64,000 bases of DNA from Stutzerimonas xanthomarina DSM 18231 (GCF_900129835.1 NZ_FQXA01000007.1:1-64000), one strand, 5' to 3'; counted from the first letter of the stretch, positions 54,313-63,655 are shown. Numbers and translations are program-made. The notes: generated by a model from the sequence alone, not told the origin.

Positions 54313-55518
54313 TTATTGCTTGGCCAAGTCGCAGCCGCTTTCGGCTGGATCAATGTAAGCCTCCTCGCCCGGAACGGTGGCGAGCACCTTGTAGTAATCC
54401 CAGGGTTGCTTGCTTTCTTCCGGCTTCTTCACTTCCATCAGATAGACGTCACTGATCAGCCGCCCGTTGGAGCCGACCTTGGCGTTGCGCGCGAACATGT
54501 CATTCACCGGCATCTCGTGCATGGCCTTGGCGACGGCTTCGGTCTCGTCGGTACCAACCTTGTCGATGGCCTTGAGGTACTGCATGACGCCCGAGTAGGT
54601 GCCGGCGTGGACCATGTTCGGCATCCGTCCGGTGCGCTTGAAGAAGCGCTGCGCGAACTCGCGGGACTGGTCGTCGCGGTCCCAGTAGTAACTTTCCGTC
54701 AGCGTCAGGCCCTGTGCGGCTTTCAGGCCCAGCCCGTGCACCTCGGATAGGGTGAAGAGCAACGCCGCCAGTCGCTGTCCACTGGCGACGATGCCAAACT
54801 CGGCGGCCTGCTTGATTGCGTTGGCGGTATCCAGTCCCGCATTGGCCAGCCCGATCACCTCAGCGCCGGATGCCTGCGCTTGGAGCAGGAAGGAGGAATA
54901 GTCGTTGGTCGCCAATGGATGGCGCACCGAGCCCTTGATTTCACCGCCCTTGTCTTTCACAAACTCACTGGTTTGCTCTTCGAGCGAATAGCCGAACGCG
55001 TAGTCGGCGGTGAGGAAGTACCAGCTGTCGCCGCCCTGAGAGACCAGTGCGCCACCGGTGCCAACCGCCAGCGCATGGGTGTCATAGGCCCAATGGAAGC
55101 CGTAGGGTGAGCATTGTTTGCCGGTGAGTTCGGTTGTGGCGGCACCGGTTACCAGATCGATCTTCTTCTTGTCCTTGGAGATCCCCTGGACAGCCAGTGC
55201 GACGGATGAAGTGGTCAGTTCCATAATCGAGTCGACCTCTTCGCGGTCGTACCACTGCCGGGCGATGTTCGAGGCGATGTCCGGCTTGTTCTGGTGGTCA
55301 GCGGTCACGATTTCGATCGGTGCGCCTTGCACGGTCCCGCCGAAGTCCTCGGCTGCCATCTTTGCCGCCTCGTAGGACCATTTGCCGCCAAAGTCGGCGT
55401 AGACCCCCGATTGATCGTTCAGGATGCCGATCTTCACCTTTCCATCGGATATTTCTGCGGCTACGGCCGGAAGGGCTGCGGCGCTCAGTGCTGCCGTTGC
55501 AATTGCCAGAAGCTTCAT
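54313..55518 (-). CDS. ABC transporter substrate-binding protein, HAAT family
   Basis: 401 residues. Signal peptide 1-20 (LPAVAA), then a type I periplasmic-binding fold: VKIGILNDQSGVYADFGGKWSYEAAKMAAEDFGG, ADHQNKPDIASNIARQWYDRE, FLTADYAFGYSLEEQTSEFVKDKGGEIKG and LQAQASGAEVIGLANAG. First gene of the importer operon. The HAAT family takes branched-chain amino acids, amides, urea and aromatic acids; the ligand is not evident. Two cysteines (CSPYGFHW and CDLAKQ) may pair. Confidence 0.9.
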   Translation of the reverse strand: MKLLAIATAALSAAALPAVAAEISDGKVKIGILNDQSGVYADFGGKWSYEAAKMAAEDFGGTVQGAPIEIVTADHQNKPDIASNIARQWYDREEVDSIMELTTSSVALAVQGISKDKKKIDLVTGAATTELTGKQCSPYGFHWAYDTHALAVGTGGALVSQGGDSWYFLTADYAFGYSLEEQTSEFVKDKGGEIKGSVRHPLATNDYSSFLLQAQASGAEVIGLANAGLDTANAIKQAAEFGIVASGQRLAALLFTLSEVHGLGLKAAQGLTLTESYYWDRDDQSREFAQRFFKRTGRMPNMVHAGTYSGVMQYLKAIDKVGTDETEAVAKAMHEMPVNDMFARNAKVGSNGRLISDVYLMEVKKPEESKQPWDYYKVLATVPGEEAYIDPAESGCDLAKQ

Positions 55519-55975
55519 CGCTTATCTCCTTGCTGGGGTCGACCGCTTACAGCACGGCACGTGGTCTTGCCACGAGCTGGACGGTTCGGTGGGTACTGGG
55601 TGTTGCTTGTTCGGACTGCGGACGAAAGTGTTGGCACTGAGCGCGTTGCCGGAGCGGTGCGAGGGCAGCTATATCGTTGGCGAGGCGGCCATGCGCCTGG
55701 CTGAATCGGGCTGTGCATAGCGAATGCGGAAGACTGCTTTCGTGCCGGGCGGGCACGGGTCGTCGATGGCCCCGAAAGCTGCGTAGTCACCTGACCTGGC
55801 ATGTGATTTGTCTTGTTATTGTTCGTTGAACTAAACGTAGCAGGGGTTTGCGCAGGCGCAACCGCTTCGATTGCGAAGGCGGCGTGGTGAGTGGGCATTG
55901 TGCCGTCAGGTTTGGTGTCTGAGCGGCCTGGTTGGTGCTTGGTGGAGGGCCGGTAAACCGCCGTTCAGAGCTGAT
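55519..55975. promoter_or_regulatory. upstream region of the ABC importer operon
   Basis: About 457 bases between the importer operon (its promoter must be here) and the end of the universal stress protein gene. A short perfect inverted repeat CGTGG-TCTTG-CCACG at 55560-55574 could be an operator. No supported gene; the minus-strand frame 55515-55898 overlaps the importer start and looks random. Confidence 0.4.
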
Positions 55976-56767
55976 TCAATGAGCGATCAACACGTCGCAG
56001 GGTGGTTGGTCGAGGTATTGCCGGGTCAGGCTGCCGAGCAAGGCGTTGCTTATTTCGCTACGGCTGTGGCTACCCAGCGCAAGAAGTTGCGGTTGCAGCG
56101 CTGCGATGGCGTCGTCGAGGCAACTGCTGCGCTCACCGTAACGAAGGCTCGAATGAAGCCGCGCGCCGGTGTTGCGCAGGTCAGCGCGAAGGTCGCTGAG
56201 CAACTGATCGAACAGTTCGCGCTGCAGCGCCAGGTCAGGCTCGCTCGGCTGGTGCAGTTCGGCCATTTCGTAGACGTTCAGTGCCGTCAGATCGCTGGCA
56301 GTCGGTAACAGTTGCCACGCCGCCTGTAGCGCGCGGCTGGCGCAGCTGGAGTAATCCAGTGCGGCCAGCGCCCGTGAGTAGGGCACTGCCGGCGCGACCG
56401 CCAGCAACAGCGGTGCGGGGCAGTTCTGCAGTACCTGCTCCAGCGTGGTGCCGGCGAATCCCTGCGGTGACTGGCGATGATGGCGGCCCATCACCAGCAA
56501 GTCGATTTCCAGTCCGGTGGCCTGGGTAAGAATTTCCTCGGCGGCACGGCCCCTACGAATCCAGGGCTGCAGCTGGGCAAGACCGTGGCGCTCAAGCGCC
56601 GTCCGCAGATAAATCTGTGCGTTCTGCTCCGTCGCGCCCGGTTCGCTGGCCAGAACGTGCAGCACGCTCAGGCGTGCCCCGGTCTGCTGCGCCAATTGCG
56701 CTGCGCGGCTCAAGGCCAGATCGGCGTCGGGGCTGAGATCGTGGGCGACGAGAATATGCTGAACCAT
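55976..56767 (-). CDS. tandem universal stress protein
   Basis: 263 residues with two UspA domains (1-135 and 140-263). Domain 1 begins HILVAHDLSPDADLALSRAAQLA; the ends LVMGRHHRQ...GTTLEQVLQNCPAPLLL and LALGSHSRSE...LGSLTRQYLDQPPCDVLI are typical. In both, the second Gly of the ATP-binding G-x2-G-x9-G[ST] motif is missing (His and Ser instead), so ATP binding may be weak or absent. Start at ATG 56767; the frame upstream to 56926 has no family match. Confidence 0.87.
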   Translation of the reverse strand: MVQHILVAHDLSPDADLALSRAAQLAQQTGARLSVLHVLASEPGATEQNAQIYLRTALERHGLAQLQPWIRRGRAAEEILTQATGLEIDLLVMGRHHRQSPQGFAGTTLEQVLQNCPAPLLLAVAPAVPYSRALAALDYSSCASRALQAAWQLLPTASDLTALNVYEMAELHQPSEPDLALQRELFDQLLSDLRADLRNTGARLHSSLRYGERSSCLDDAIAALQPQLLALGSHSRSEISNALLGSLTRQYLDQPPCDVLIAH

Positions 56768-56943
56768 GGCTGCCTCGCGATTGCTGAGCGAAATACCTGC
56801 AGTATGCCGGGCAGATCCAGGCGTTGTCCTGATCGAGAGCAGGCAGACGCTTTCGCATACGGCTGGCCGTTGCTTTGGTCTGGAATGCTTTTTTCGTTGG
56901 GCTGCTAACGCTATGCTGGCGGCCATTCAAGCAGGAGCGAGTG

Positions 56944-57855
56944 ATGAGCAAGGTCAGTGTGCTGGTGGTGGATGACGCGCCCTTCATTCGGGATTTGATC
57001 AAGAAGGGGTTGCGCAGCCACTTCCCGGGGATTCGTATCGAGGACGCTGTGAACGGGCGCAAGGCCCAACAGATGCTCGACCGCGATTCTTTCGACCTGA
57101 TCCTCTGTGATTGGGAGATGCCGGAAATGTCCGGCCTCGAACTGCTCACCTGGTGCCGCGCTCAGGAAAAGCTCAAAACCACCCCGTTCATCATGGTCAC
57201 CAGCCGGGGCGACAAGGAGAACGTGGTTCAGGCGATCCAGTCAGGTGTGTCCGACTTCATCGGCAAGCCATTCTCTAACGAACAACTGACCACCAAGGTC
57301 CGCAAGGCACTCGGAAGGGCTGGCAAACTCGGCGCACTGGCGGCCAGTGCACCGGCACGGCCGACTAACACCGGCATGGCCAACGATTCGTTGGCTGCGC
57401 TGACAGGCGGCAAGGCTGAAGTCGTCAAGCCGGCTGCAGCATCGGTCGCCTCGCCAGCGCCCGGATTCGCCGCGCCGCTGGTGCAGCCGGCCGCAGCCAA
57501 ACCGACAGCGGCCAGCGGCGGTCGCGGCCAGGGCCAGTTGCGTCTGGCGAGTGGAACGCTTGCTTGCGTCATCAAGGCGATCAGCCTTAAAGAGGGGCTG
57601 CTGGTGGTCAAGCGTGGCGAGACGCTGCCGCAGGTGCTGGAGAGCGCAGTGCTCGATCTGGAGCAGGGTGAAGGCGGGGAGGTGGCACGCCTCAATGGCT
57701 ATCTTCACGCGGTCGCGGCGCTGGAGCCCAAGCCGGACAGTGAGTGGCTGCAACTGACGTTTCGCTTCGTCGACCGTGACCCGCAGAAGCTCGATTACCT
57801 GTCCCGGCTGATCGCCCGAGGCACCGCCCAGCGGCACTTCGTACCGGGCGCCTAG
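56944..57855 (+). CDS. response regulator with C-terminal PilZ-like extension
   Basis: 303 residues. CheY-like receiver at 1-125 (LVVDDAPFIRDLIKKGLR, phospho-acceptor Asp in LILCDWEMPEMSG, Lys in FIGKPFS). A linker of about 65 residues, rich in Ala and Pro, leads to a C-terminal beta-rich domain (GQLRLASGTLACVIKAISLKEGLLVVKRGETLP...WLQLTFRFVDRDPQKLDYLSRLIARGTAQRH) that looks like a PilZ fold but lacks the RxxxR c-di-GMP motif. No partner kinase adjacent. AGGAG sits five bases before the ATG at 56944. Confidence 0.82.
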   Translation: MSKVSVLVVDDAPFIRDLIKKGLRSHFPGIRIEDAVNGRKAQQMLDRDSFDLILCDWEMPEMSGLELLTWCRAQEKLKTTPFIMVTSRGDKENVVQAIQSGVSDFIGKPFSNEQLTTKVRKALGRAGKLGALAASAPARPTNTGMANDSLAALTGGKAEVVKPAAASVASPAPGFAAPLVQPAAAKPTAASGGRGQGQLRLASGTLACVIKAISLKEGLLVVKRGETLPQVLESAVLDLEQGEGGEVARLNGYLHAVAALEPKPDSEWLQLTFRFVDRDPQKLDYLSRLIARGTAQRHFVPGA

Positions 57856-58002
57856 CTGCGACCAACCCAACTGGCTAACGCTGCGCCGCGACCGACCGTC
57901 TGGAAAAACCAGTGACGCGATGAACCATTTCACAGGCTGACAGTCGGTGGCTCGCGCACAGGCCGTTGCGCTGCTAGTCTGCAGCGCTCTGAATACATAA
58001 CC

Positions 58003-58914
58003 ATGAAGTCTGCCGTTATGTTGGGGCGCACCATTCTTGCTCTCGGGTTGTTCTGCCTGGCTATGCCGGCTTCGGCCCTGACCATCTACAAGTACACCGA
58101 CGCCAACGGCGTGGTCACTTACAGCGACCAGGCGGCGCCGGGCGCGCGCGTGTTCGCGTTCAACGATCGCATGGTCGAGAAGCTCGACAACCAGGTGAAG
58201 CTGGTAACCCGCAAGCACGCCGCTGGCGAAACCTTGCTGGTGCGCAATGATCTGTACGCGCCGGTAGACATCGAACTCAAGCTGACCGGCGTGCAGAACG
58301 CCGCCGGCGCGCCGGATGAGCCGATCCGGTGGGTGCTGCCGCCACGCAGCCAGATTCGCTTGGCGACTCTGGCTCCGCTCGACCCCTCAAAACCACTGAA
58401 GTACACCCCTAAACTGCGCCATGCGCTGGGTGATCCGCGGCTATTGCCCAAACCCTACAAGTATCCGCTGCCCTGGCGTGGCGGCCCGTTCCGCCTGACC
58501 CAGGGCGCGAATGGCAAGTACAGCCACTTCACCCGGAAAGGTCGCTACGCCGCCGATATCGCCATGCCCGAGGGCACGGCCATCGTGGCGGCGCGTGGGG
58601 GCATGGTGGTGAAACTCGAGAATGCTCAGACTGGGCGTGGCAACAACCCGGCCGGAAACTTTGTCCGGGTGTTGCATGATGACGGCACCATGGGCGTCTA
58701 TCTGCACCTGATGAAAGGCTCGGTCAGCGTACGCGAAGGTCAGCGCATCGAAGCCGGTTCGCTGCTGGCGCGCTCGGGCAATACCGGCAACAGCACCGGC
58801 CCGCATCTGCATTTCGTGGTCCAGCGCAACGTCGGCTTGGCGGTCGAATCGATTCCCTTTGATTTCGCCCAGCCAGTCAACAGCCTGCCGAACTTTGCCG
58901 TTGGCGGGGACTGA
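58003..58914 (+). CDS. M23 family metallopeptidase with DUF4124 domain
   Basis: 303 residues: signal peptide (to about 25, ASA), an N-terminal DUF4124 domain (LTIYKYTDANGVVTYSDQAAPGARVF), a middle linker and a LytM/M23 domain (about 165-290). Zinc-site pieces are YSHFTRKGRYAADIAMPEGT (His and Asp), YLHLMKGS and GPHLHFVV. M23 enzymes cut peptidoglycan cross-links or serve as activators of amidases; activity is likely as the ligands look complete. No clear ribosome binding site at the ATG. Confidence 0.88.
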   Translation: MKSAVMLGRTILALGLFCLAMPASALTIYKYTDANGVVTYSDQAAPGARVFAFNDRMVEKLDNQVKLVTRKHAAGETLLVRNDLYAPVDIELKLTGVQNAAGAPDEPIRWVLPPRSQIRLATLAPLDPSKPLKYTPKLRHALGDPRLLPKPYKYPLPWRGGPFRLTQGANGKYSHFTRKGRYAADIAMPEGTAIVAARGGMVVKLENAQTGRGNNPAGNFVRVLHDDGTMGVYLHLMKGSVSVREGQRIEAGSLLARSGNTGNSTGPHLHFVVQRNVGLAVESIPFDFAQPVNSLPNFAVGGD

Positions 58915-58931
58915 CGCATTCCAGGCTTGCA

Positions 58932-59005
58932 GTCGTAGGGCGGGTACAACTCGCCGATCGCAGCTGCTATCGCGTACGTCCTGCGGGTTTCACCCGCCCT
59001 ACGAC
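58932..59005. repeat. inverted repeat, REP-like (GTCGTAGGGCGGGT)
   Basis: Perfect 14-base arms GTCGTAGGGCGGGT and ACCCGCCCTACGAC about 45 bases apart, between two convergent genes. It resembles extragenic palindromes of pseudomonads and could also act as a transcription barrier. It is followed by CTCCAGCCTCCAG, a degenerate member of the heptamer family. Confidence 0.8.
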
Positions 59006-59028
59006 TCTCCAGCCTCCAGTCCAGCCGT

Positions 59029-60369
59029 TTACTCCTGCTTCAGCACCTTGGCCAGTACGATCTTCGGGCCACGCATTTTCTTGATGACAATCTGCAGATC
59101 ATCGACGAACAGTACTTCGTTTTCCTCTGGAACCCGCTTCAGGGTTTCGTAGATCAGGCCGGCAAGGGTGTCCGCTTCGACGTGGTCGAGATCGACATGC
59201 AACAGCCGCTCTACCTTGAACAGCGGCGTATCGCCGCGCACCAGCAATTTGCCAGGCTGATAAGCGAGGATGCCGCGCTCGGTCTTGCGGTGCTCGTCCT
59301 GAATATCGCCCACCAGCACTTCCAGCACGTCCTCCATGGTCAGGAAGCCCACCACCTTGTGATCGCCTTCCTCAACCAGCACGAAATGCGCACCGCCCTG
59401 GCGGAATTGGTCCAGCAGCGCATTTAGCGGTAGATGGCGCGGCACCCGCTCTAGCGGCCTTAGCAGATCGTCGAGAACGAAATGCTGGGTCAGTTGGTCG
59501 TCGCTGGCCAGCGCCAGCAGCAAGTCCTTGATGTGCAGCAGTCCGATGTAGTCGCCCTGCTCGCTGTCATACACCGGGTAACGGCTGTATTTGTGACGGC
59601 GGATCAGGTCAAGAATGTCGGGCAGCGAGGCGTTGTGTTCCAGCTGCAGCAAGTCCTCACGGGAGTTGGCCCAGTCGGCCACTTCCAGCTCGCTCATTTC
59701 TACCGCCGAGGCGAGCACTTTGATGTCCTGGTTGGCCGGGTCCAGGGCCCGGTTCGAATGCAGGATCAGCTTAAGCTCGTCGCGGCTGTAGTGGTGCTCA
59801 TGGTGGCTGCCCGGTTCACCCTGGCCAGCCAGGCGCAGAATGGCGTTGGCGCTCGCGTTGAGCAGGTAGATTGCCGGATACATCGCCCAGTAGAACAGGT
59901 ACAGCGGTGCGGCCGTCCACAGAGACAGCAGTTCGGGTTTGCGGATCGCCCAGGACTTGGGTGCCAGTTCGCCAACAACGATGTGCAGATAGGAAATGAT
60001 GAAAAACGCCGTAAAGAAGGCGATACCATGCACCACGGCCTGAGACTCGATACCCGCCGCGGCCAGTACCGGCTCGAGCAGGTGGGCAAAGGCCGGCTCA
60101 CCGACCCAGCCGAGGCCCAGCGAGGCCAGGGTGATACCCAACTGACAGGCCGAGAGATAGGCGTCCAGCTGGCTATGCACTCTGCGCAGGATGTGCCCGC
60201 GCCAGCCGTGCTCCTTGGCGATGGCCTCGACCTTGGTGGCGCGCAGCTTGACCATGGCGAACTCGGCGGCCACGAAGAATCCGTTGAGCAATACCAGGAA
60301 CAGGGCAAAGAGAATCATGCCGAAGTCGGCGAAGTAGGAAGAAGCGGCGTAGCTGGGGGAAGGGTCCAT
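59029..60369 (-). CDS. HlyC/CorC family CBS-domain membrane protein (CNNM type)
   Basis: 446 residues. DUF21/CNNM membrane domain with about four segments (MILFALFLVLLNGFFVAAEFAMVKLR; LGITLASLGLGWVGEPAFA; FFTAFFIISYLHIVVGELAPKSWAI), two CBS domains (about 215-335, IRRHKYSRYPVYD and FVLVEEGDHKVVGFLTMEDVLEVLVGDI) and a C-terminal CorC_HlyC domain (LLVRGDTPLFKVERLLHVDL). Linked in other bacteria to Mg2+/Co2+ efflux or transport. Start at the ATG 60369; the frame extends to a TTG at 60399. It lies downstream of phoR on the same strand. Confidence 0.9.
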   Translation of the reverse strand: MDPSPSYAASSYFADFGMILFALFLVLLNGFFVAAEFAMVKLRATKVEAIAKEHGWRGHILRRVHSQLDAYLSACQLGITLASLGLGWVGEPAFAHLLEPVLAAAGIESQAVVHGIAFFTAFFIISYLHIVVGELAPKSWAIRKPELLSLWTAAPLYLFYWAMYPAIYLLNASANAILRLAGQGEPGSHHEHHYSRDELKLILHSNRALDPANQDIKVLASAVEMSELEVADWANSREDLLQLEHNASLPDILDLIRRHKYSRYPVYDSEQGDYIGLLHIKDLLLALASDDQLTQHFVLDDLLRPLERVPRHLPLNALLDQFRQGGAHFVLVEEGDHKVVGFLTMEDVLEVLVGDIQDEHRKTERGILAYQPGKLLVRGDTPLFKVERLLHVDLDHVEADTLAGLIYETLKRVPEENEVLFVDDLQIVIKKMRGPKIVLAKVLKQE

Positions 60370-60391
60370 TGAGGTGTCAGGTAGTGGCAGA

Positions 60392-60409
60392 GGCCCCAAG
60401 GATGGGGCC
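60392..60409. other. small hairpin between phoR and the CorC-type gene
   Basis: GGCCCC-AAGGAT-GGGGCC, a six-base perfect stem 57 bases past the phoR stop. No T-run follows on the minus strand, so a terminator role is doubtful. Confidence 0.4.
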
Positions 60410-60465
60410 GGCTCGGGGTTATTTCAAGAAGCCGGCCAGCGGCCGGGCGCCAGGCGGTCGCAGAG

Positions 60466-61767
60466 CTACCTCACCGTGGCCTGCGACAGCGGGAAGTGGC
60501 AGGTGAAAATGCTGCCCTTGCCTGGCGTGCTGTTTACATCCAGGCGGCCCTGATGCCGCAGCAGCACGTGTTTGACAATCGCCAGGCCGAGGCCGGTGCC
60601 GCCGGTGCTACTGGCGCGACTGGAATCGACTCGGTAGAAGCGCTCGGTCAGCCGCGGCAGGTGCTTGGACTCGATGCCGATGCCGGAATCCTGCACCGCC
60701 AGGTGTGCACCATGCTCGTTGCACCACCAGCGGATATGCACCTCGCCATTGTCCGGCGTGTATTTCACTGCATTGAATACCAGGTTGGAGAACGCGCTGC
60801 GCAGCTCACTCTCGCTGCCCTTGAGCAGCAAGGTCGGGTCGGCTTCAAGGGTGATTTGGTGGTTGCGCTCGGCCGACAGCGCTAAGGCGTCGCTCTTGAT
60901 GGACTGCAGCAGTTTGGCGATGGCCACCGGTTGGGTATTGGTCGGTGGGTTGGTCGCTTCGAGCTTGGCCAGCAGCAGCAGATCGTTGAGCAGGAGCTGC
61001 ATGCGCCCCGCCTGCTGGCTCATCTGATTCAGGGCGCGCGGCCAGCGTGGTGGCATTTCGTCGGTATGTTCGAGCATCGTTTCCAGATAGCCGGCAATCA
61101 CCGTCAGCGGCGTGCGCAGCTCGTGGGATACGTTGGCGACGAAGTCCTTGCGCATCTGCTCCAGTTGATGAAGGCGGGTGATGTCGCGCACCACCATCAG
61201 GTGTTCACTGTTGCCGTAGCGGGTAATGGTGATCTGCAGCCAGAGGCGATCATTGACGGGAGAAGAGAGCTCCAGTGGCTCTTCATGACGCCCTTTGTCG
61301 AAGTACTCCTTGAAGCTGGGGTGGCGTACCAGGTTGGTCACCGGATGGCCGGTGTCCTGCGGTTTCTTCAGGCCCAGCAGGCGCTCGGCGGCTGGGTTCC
61401 ACCATTCGAGATTGGCGTCGCTGTCGAGCATGATCACCGCATCCCTGAGCGCGGTGGTCGAGCCTTGGACCCGGTCGATCACCGACTGCAGCTGGCCGCG
61501 CAGGCGCAGGTCGCGGCGCTGGAGTTGGTACAGATTGTCGAAGATTTCGCCCCAGATGCCGTGGCCGTCCGGCGGCGGCTGGTCGGCCTGATCGCTCTTT
61601 ACCCACAGCAGCAAGCGGCGGATCTGGTGCAGAGTCCAGCCCAGGTAACCGGTAAGCCCAATCACCAGGGCCCAGGCATATTCACCCGTGACCAGGCCGG
61701 CCAGCAGGCATCCAGCCAGTATCAACAGCAGGCGACGCACCAGAGCGCCTTGCCAGTCTTGATTCAC
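60466..61767 (-). CDS. phoR: phosphate regulon sensor histidine kinase
   Basis: 433 residues. N-terminal membrane segments (about 10-45), a PAS domain (DAVIMLDSDANLEWWNPAAERLLG), HisKA with VSHELRTPLTVIAGYLETM, and HATPase_c (NLVFNAVKYTPDNG, VQDSGIGI, TGLGLAIVKHVL). Phosphorylates PhoB under phosphate limitation. Start is GTG at 61767 with AAGGAG nine bases upstream. 80 bases downstream of phoB. Confidence 0.96.
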   Translation of the reverse strand: MNQDWQGALVRRLLLILAGCLLAGLVTGEYAWALVIGLTGYLGWTLHQIRRLLLWVKSDQADQPPPDGHGIWGEIFDNLYQLQRRDLRLRGQLQSVIDRVQGSTTALRDAVIMLDSDANLEWWNPAAERLLGLKKPQDTGHPVTNLVRHPSFKEYFDKGRHEEPLELSSPVNDRLWLQITITRYGNSEHLMVVRDITRLHQLEQMRKDFVANVSHELRTPLTVIAGYLETMLEHTDEMPPRWPRALNQMSQQAGRMQLLLNDLLLLAKLEATNPPTNTQPVAIAKLLQSIKSDALALSAERNHQITLEADPTLLLKGSESELRSAFSNLVFNAVKYTPDNGEVHIRWWCNEHGAHLAVQDSGIGIESKHLPRLTERFYRVDSSRASSTGGTGLGLAIVKHVLLRHQGRLDVNSTPGKGSIFTCHFPLSQATVR

Positions 61768-61847
61768 CGCTAACGCTCCTTGAGGCAGCTTGAGGCCGGC
61801 CAGAATGGATCTACAACGCCAGCTGACGCTCGGCGGTTGCGGCTTGT

Positions 61848-62537
61848 TCAGCTCTTGGTGGAAAAACGGTAACCGGTGCCACGCACGGTTTGCACCAGAT
61901 TTTCATAGGTCTCGCCCAGGGCCTTGCGCAAGCGCCGGATGTGCACATCAACGGTGCGCTCCTCGACGTATACATTGCCGCCCCAGACCTGATCGAGCAA
62001 CTGGCCGCGGGTGTAGGCGCGTTCCTGATGAGTCATGAAAAATTGCAATAAACGGTATTCGGTTGGACCCATGTCCGCCGGCGTACCGTCGATGGTTACG
62101 CGGTGGCTGATGGGGTCCAGCAGCAGACCACCGATTTCGATGGGCATCTCGTTGTCACTGGTGCCTGCGCGGCGAAGCACGGCCTTCAGGCGCGCGACCA
62201 GTTCGCGGGGCGAAAAAGGCTTGGTGATGTAGTCATCGGCGCCCACTTCCAGGCCCTGGATCTTGTTGTCCTCGGCATCCTTGGCGGTCAGCATGATGAT
62301 CGGTGTGTTGGCCGTCATCTCGTCCCGCTTGAGGCGTCGTGCCAGCTCGATACCGGAGGTGCCAGGGAGCATCCAGTCAAGCAGGATCAGATCCGGTTGA
62401 CGATCGATGATCAGCGCATGCGCCTGCTGGATATTTTCCGCTTCAAGGCATTCGTAGCCGGCCATCTCCAGCGCCACCACGATCATTTCCCGAATCGGCG
62501 CTTCGTCATCGACGATCAGTATGCATTTGCCGTTCAT
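61848..62537 (-). CDS. phoB: phosphate regulon response regulator
   Basis: 229 residues. Receiver ([13 protein letters not shown], Asp in [13 protein letters not shown], Lys in ITKPFSP) and OmpR-type winged helix ([25 protein letters not shown], ...[25 protein letters not shown]). Controls phosphate-starvation genes from Pho boxes; a candidate Pho box lies upstream (62586-62604), consistent with autoregulation. Confidence 0.97.
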   Translation of the reverse strand: MNGKCILIVDDEAPIREMIVVALEMAGYECLEAENIQQAHALIIDRQPDLILLDWMLPGTSGIELARRLKRDEMTANTPIIMLTAKDAEDNKIQGLEVGADDYITKPFSPRELVARLKAVLRRAGTSDNEMPIEIGGLLLDPISHRVTIDGTPADMGPTEYRLLQFFMTHQERAYTRGQLLDQVWGGNVYVEERTVDVHIRRLRKALGETYENLVQTVRGTGYRFSTKS

Positions 62538-62585
62538 GTCCGCTCTCGGTCCGTTTTATTGTCGCTCGGCATTAGATAACGGAAA

Positions 62586-62604
62586 TGTTGCAGGGATGTG
62601 ACAA
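62586..62604 (-). promoter_or_regulatory. candidate Pho box upstream of phoB
   Basis: On the minus strand TTGTCAC-ATCC-CTGCAAC, two seven-base half sites 11 bases apart, similar to the Pho box consensus CTGTCAT-N4-CTGTCAT. It lies about 50-65 bases before the phoB start, the usual place. The second half is degenerate. Confidence 0.5.
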
Positions 62605-62734
62605 AAGCCGATCAGCGTGCAGGCGGTTAGAGGTTCAGGACTGCGATAAAAGCGCCGTAGGTTGGGAGCTGAACGACGAAAGTGCCTCGCAGTGTCGCGA
62701 TAGCCTTTGCGCAATATCGTCGACGCTCTGTTTG

Positions 62735-62755
62735 CCTTCAGCCTTCAGCCTTCAG
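62735..62755 (+). repeat. heptanucleotide tandem repeat (CCTTCAG)3 next to the ubiA stop
   Basis: Three perfect copies of CCTTCAG; on the ubiA (minus) strand they read CTGAAGG and begin three bases after the stop codon. Same family as the CCTGAAG repeat at 37851-37892. Confidence 0.95.
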
Positions 62756-62758
62756 CGA

Positions 62759-63655
62759 TCAGCCCGCCTTCGTCGCGTAATCCATAACGATCCCCGCAAG
62801 GATCGCCAGCCCCGCCCAATGGTTATGCAAGAACGCCTGGAAGCACAGCTGTGCCTTGCGCGAGCGGGTTTTCCAGAACTCCCAGGCAAAGCAGGCGGCA
62901 GCGATGGTCAGCCCAAGGTGAAACCACTGGCCGAGTTCGAAGCGCACACCAGCGAGAATCAGGCAGAACAGGGCGAGACCCTGCAGTGTGGCGATGATGA
63001 TCCGATCGGCTTCGCCAAAGAGGATCGCGGTGGATTTGATGCCGATCTTCAGATCGTCCTCGCGGTCGGCCATGGCGTAGTAGGTGTCGTAGCCCACCGT
63101 CCAGACCACGTTGGCGATGAACAGCAGCCAGGCCTCCGGTGGCAACTCGCCGCGCTCAGCCGTAAAGGCCATCAGCATGCCCCAGGAAAAGGCTGCGCCG
63201 AGTACCACCTGCGGGTAGTAGGTGTAGCGTTTCATGAAGGGGTAGAGCGACGCGACACCGAGCGCACCAAACGACAGCCAGATGGTGGCCGCGTTGGTCA
63301 GCAGGACGAGGCCGAAGCTCAGTGCGACGAGAATGGCGAAAAGAATCCAGGCTTCCTTCGAGGTGACCTTGCCGGTCGCCAGCGGACGGCCCTTGGTGCG
63401 GCTGACGTGCCCATCCAGGTTGCGGTCGGCGAAATCATTGATCACGCAGCCGGCGGCGCGCATGAGGACCACGCCGAGGACGAAGATGACGATGTTTTTC
63501 ACACTGGGCGAGCCCTCGCCAGCGATCCACAGTGCCCAGAGCGTCGGCCACAGCAGCAGGTAGGTGCCAATCGGGCGATCCAGCCGCATCAGCTGGATAA
63601 AGTCCCAGGCGCGCGGGTGGAGGCGATTGCTCGATTGCAGAAGCTTCTGGTACAT
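62759..63655 (-). CDS. ubiA: 4-hydroxybenzoate octaprenyltransferase
   Basis: 298 residues, about eight membrane segments. Attaches the polyprenyl chain to 4-hydroxybenzoate in ubiquinone synthesis. First Asp-rich motif region [12 protein letters not shown] and second [18 protein letters not shown] are both present, as is the N-terminal [20 protein letters not shown]. It follows ubiC on the same strand with a gap of 51 bases. Confidence 0.97.
   Translation of the reverse strand: MYQKLLQSSNRLHPRAWDFIQLMRLDRPIGTYLLLWPTLWALWIAGEGSPSVKNIVIFVLGVVLMRAAGCVINDFADRNLDGHVSRTKGRPLATGKVTSKEAWILFAILVALSFGLVLLTNAATIWLSFGALGVASLYPFMKRYTYYPQVVLGAAFSWGMLMAFTAERGELPPEAWLLFIANVVWTVGYDTYYAMADREDDLKIGIKSTAILFGEADRIIIATLQGLALFCLILAGVRFELGQWFHLGLTIAAACFAWEFWKTRSRKAQLCFQAFLHNHWAGLAILAGIVMDYATKAG

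Noticed and set aside
55560-55574. Sigma-54 promoter before the ABC importer
   Set aside because: A TGGCA...TGC arrangement on the minus strand is present but the GG-to-GC spacing is one base too long; left as a possible operator only.
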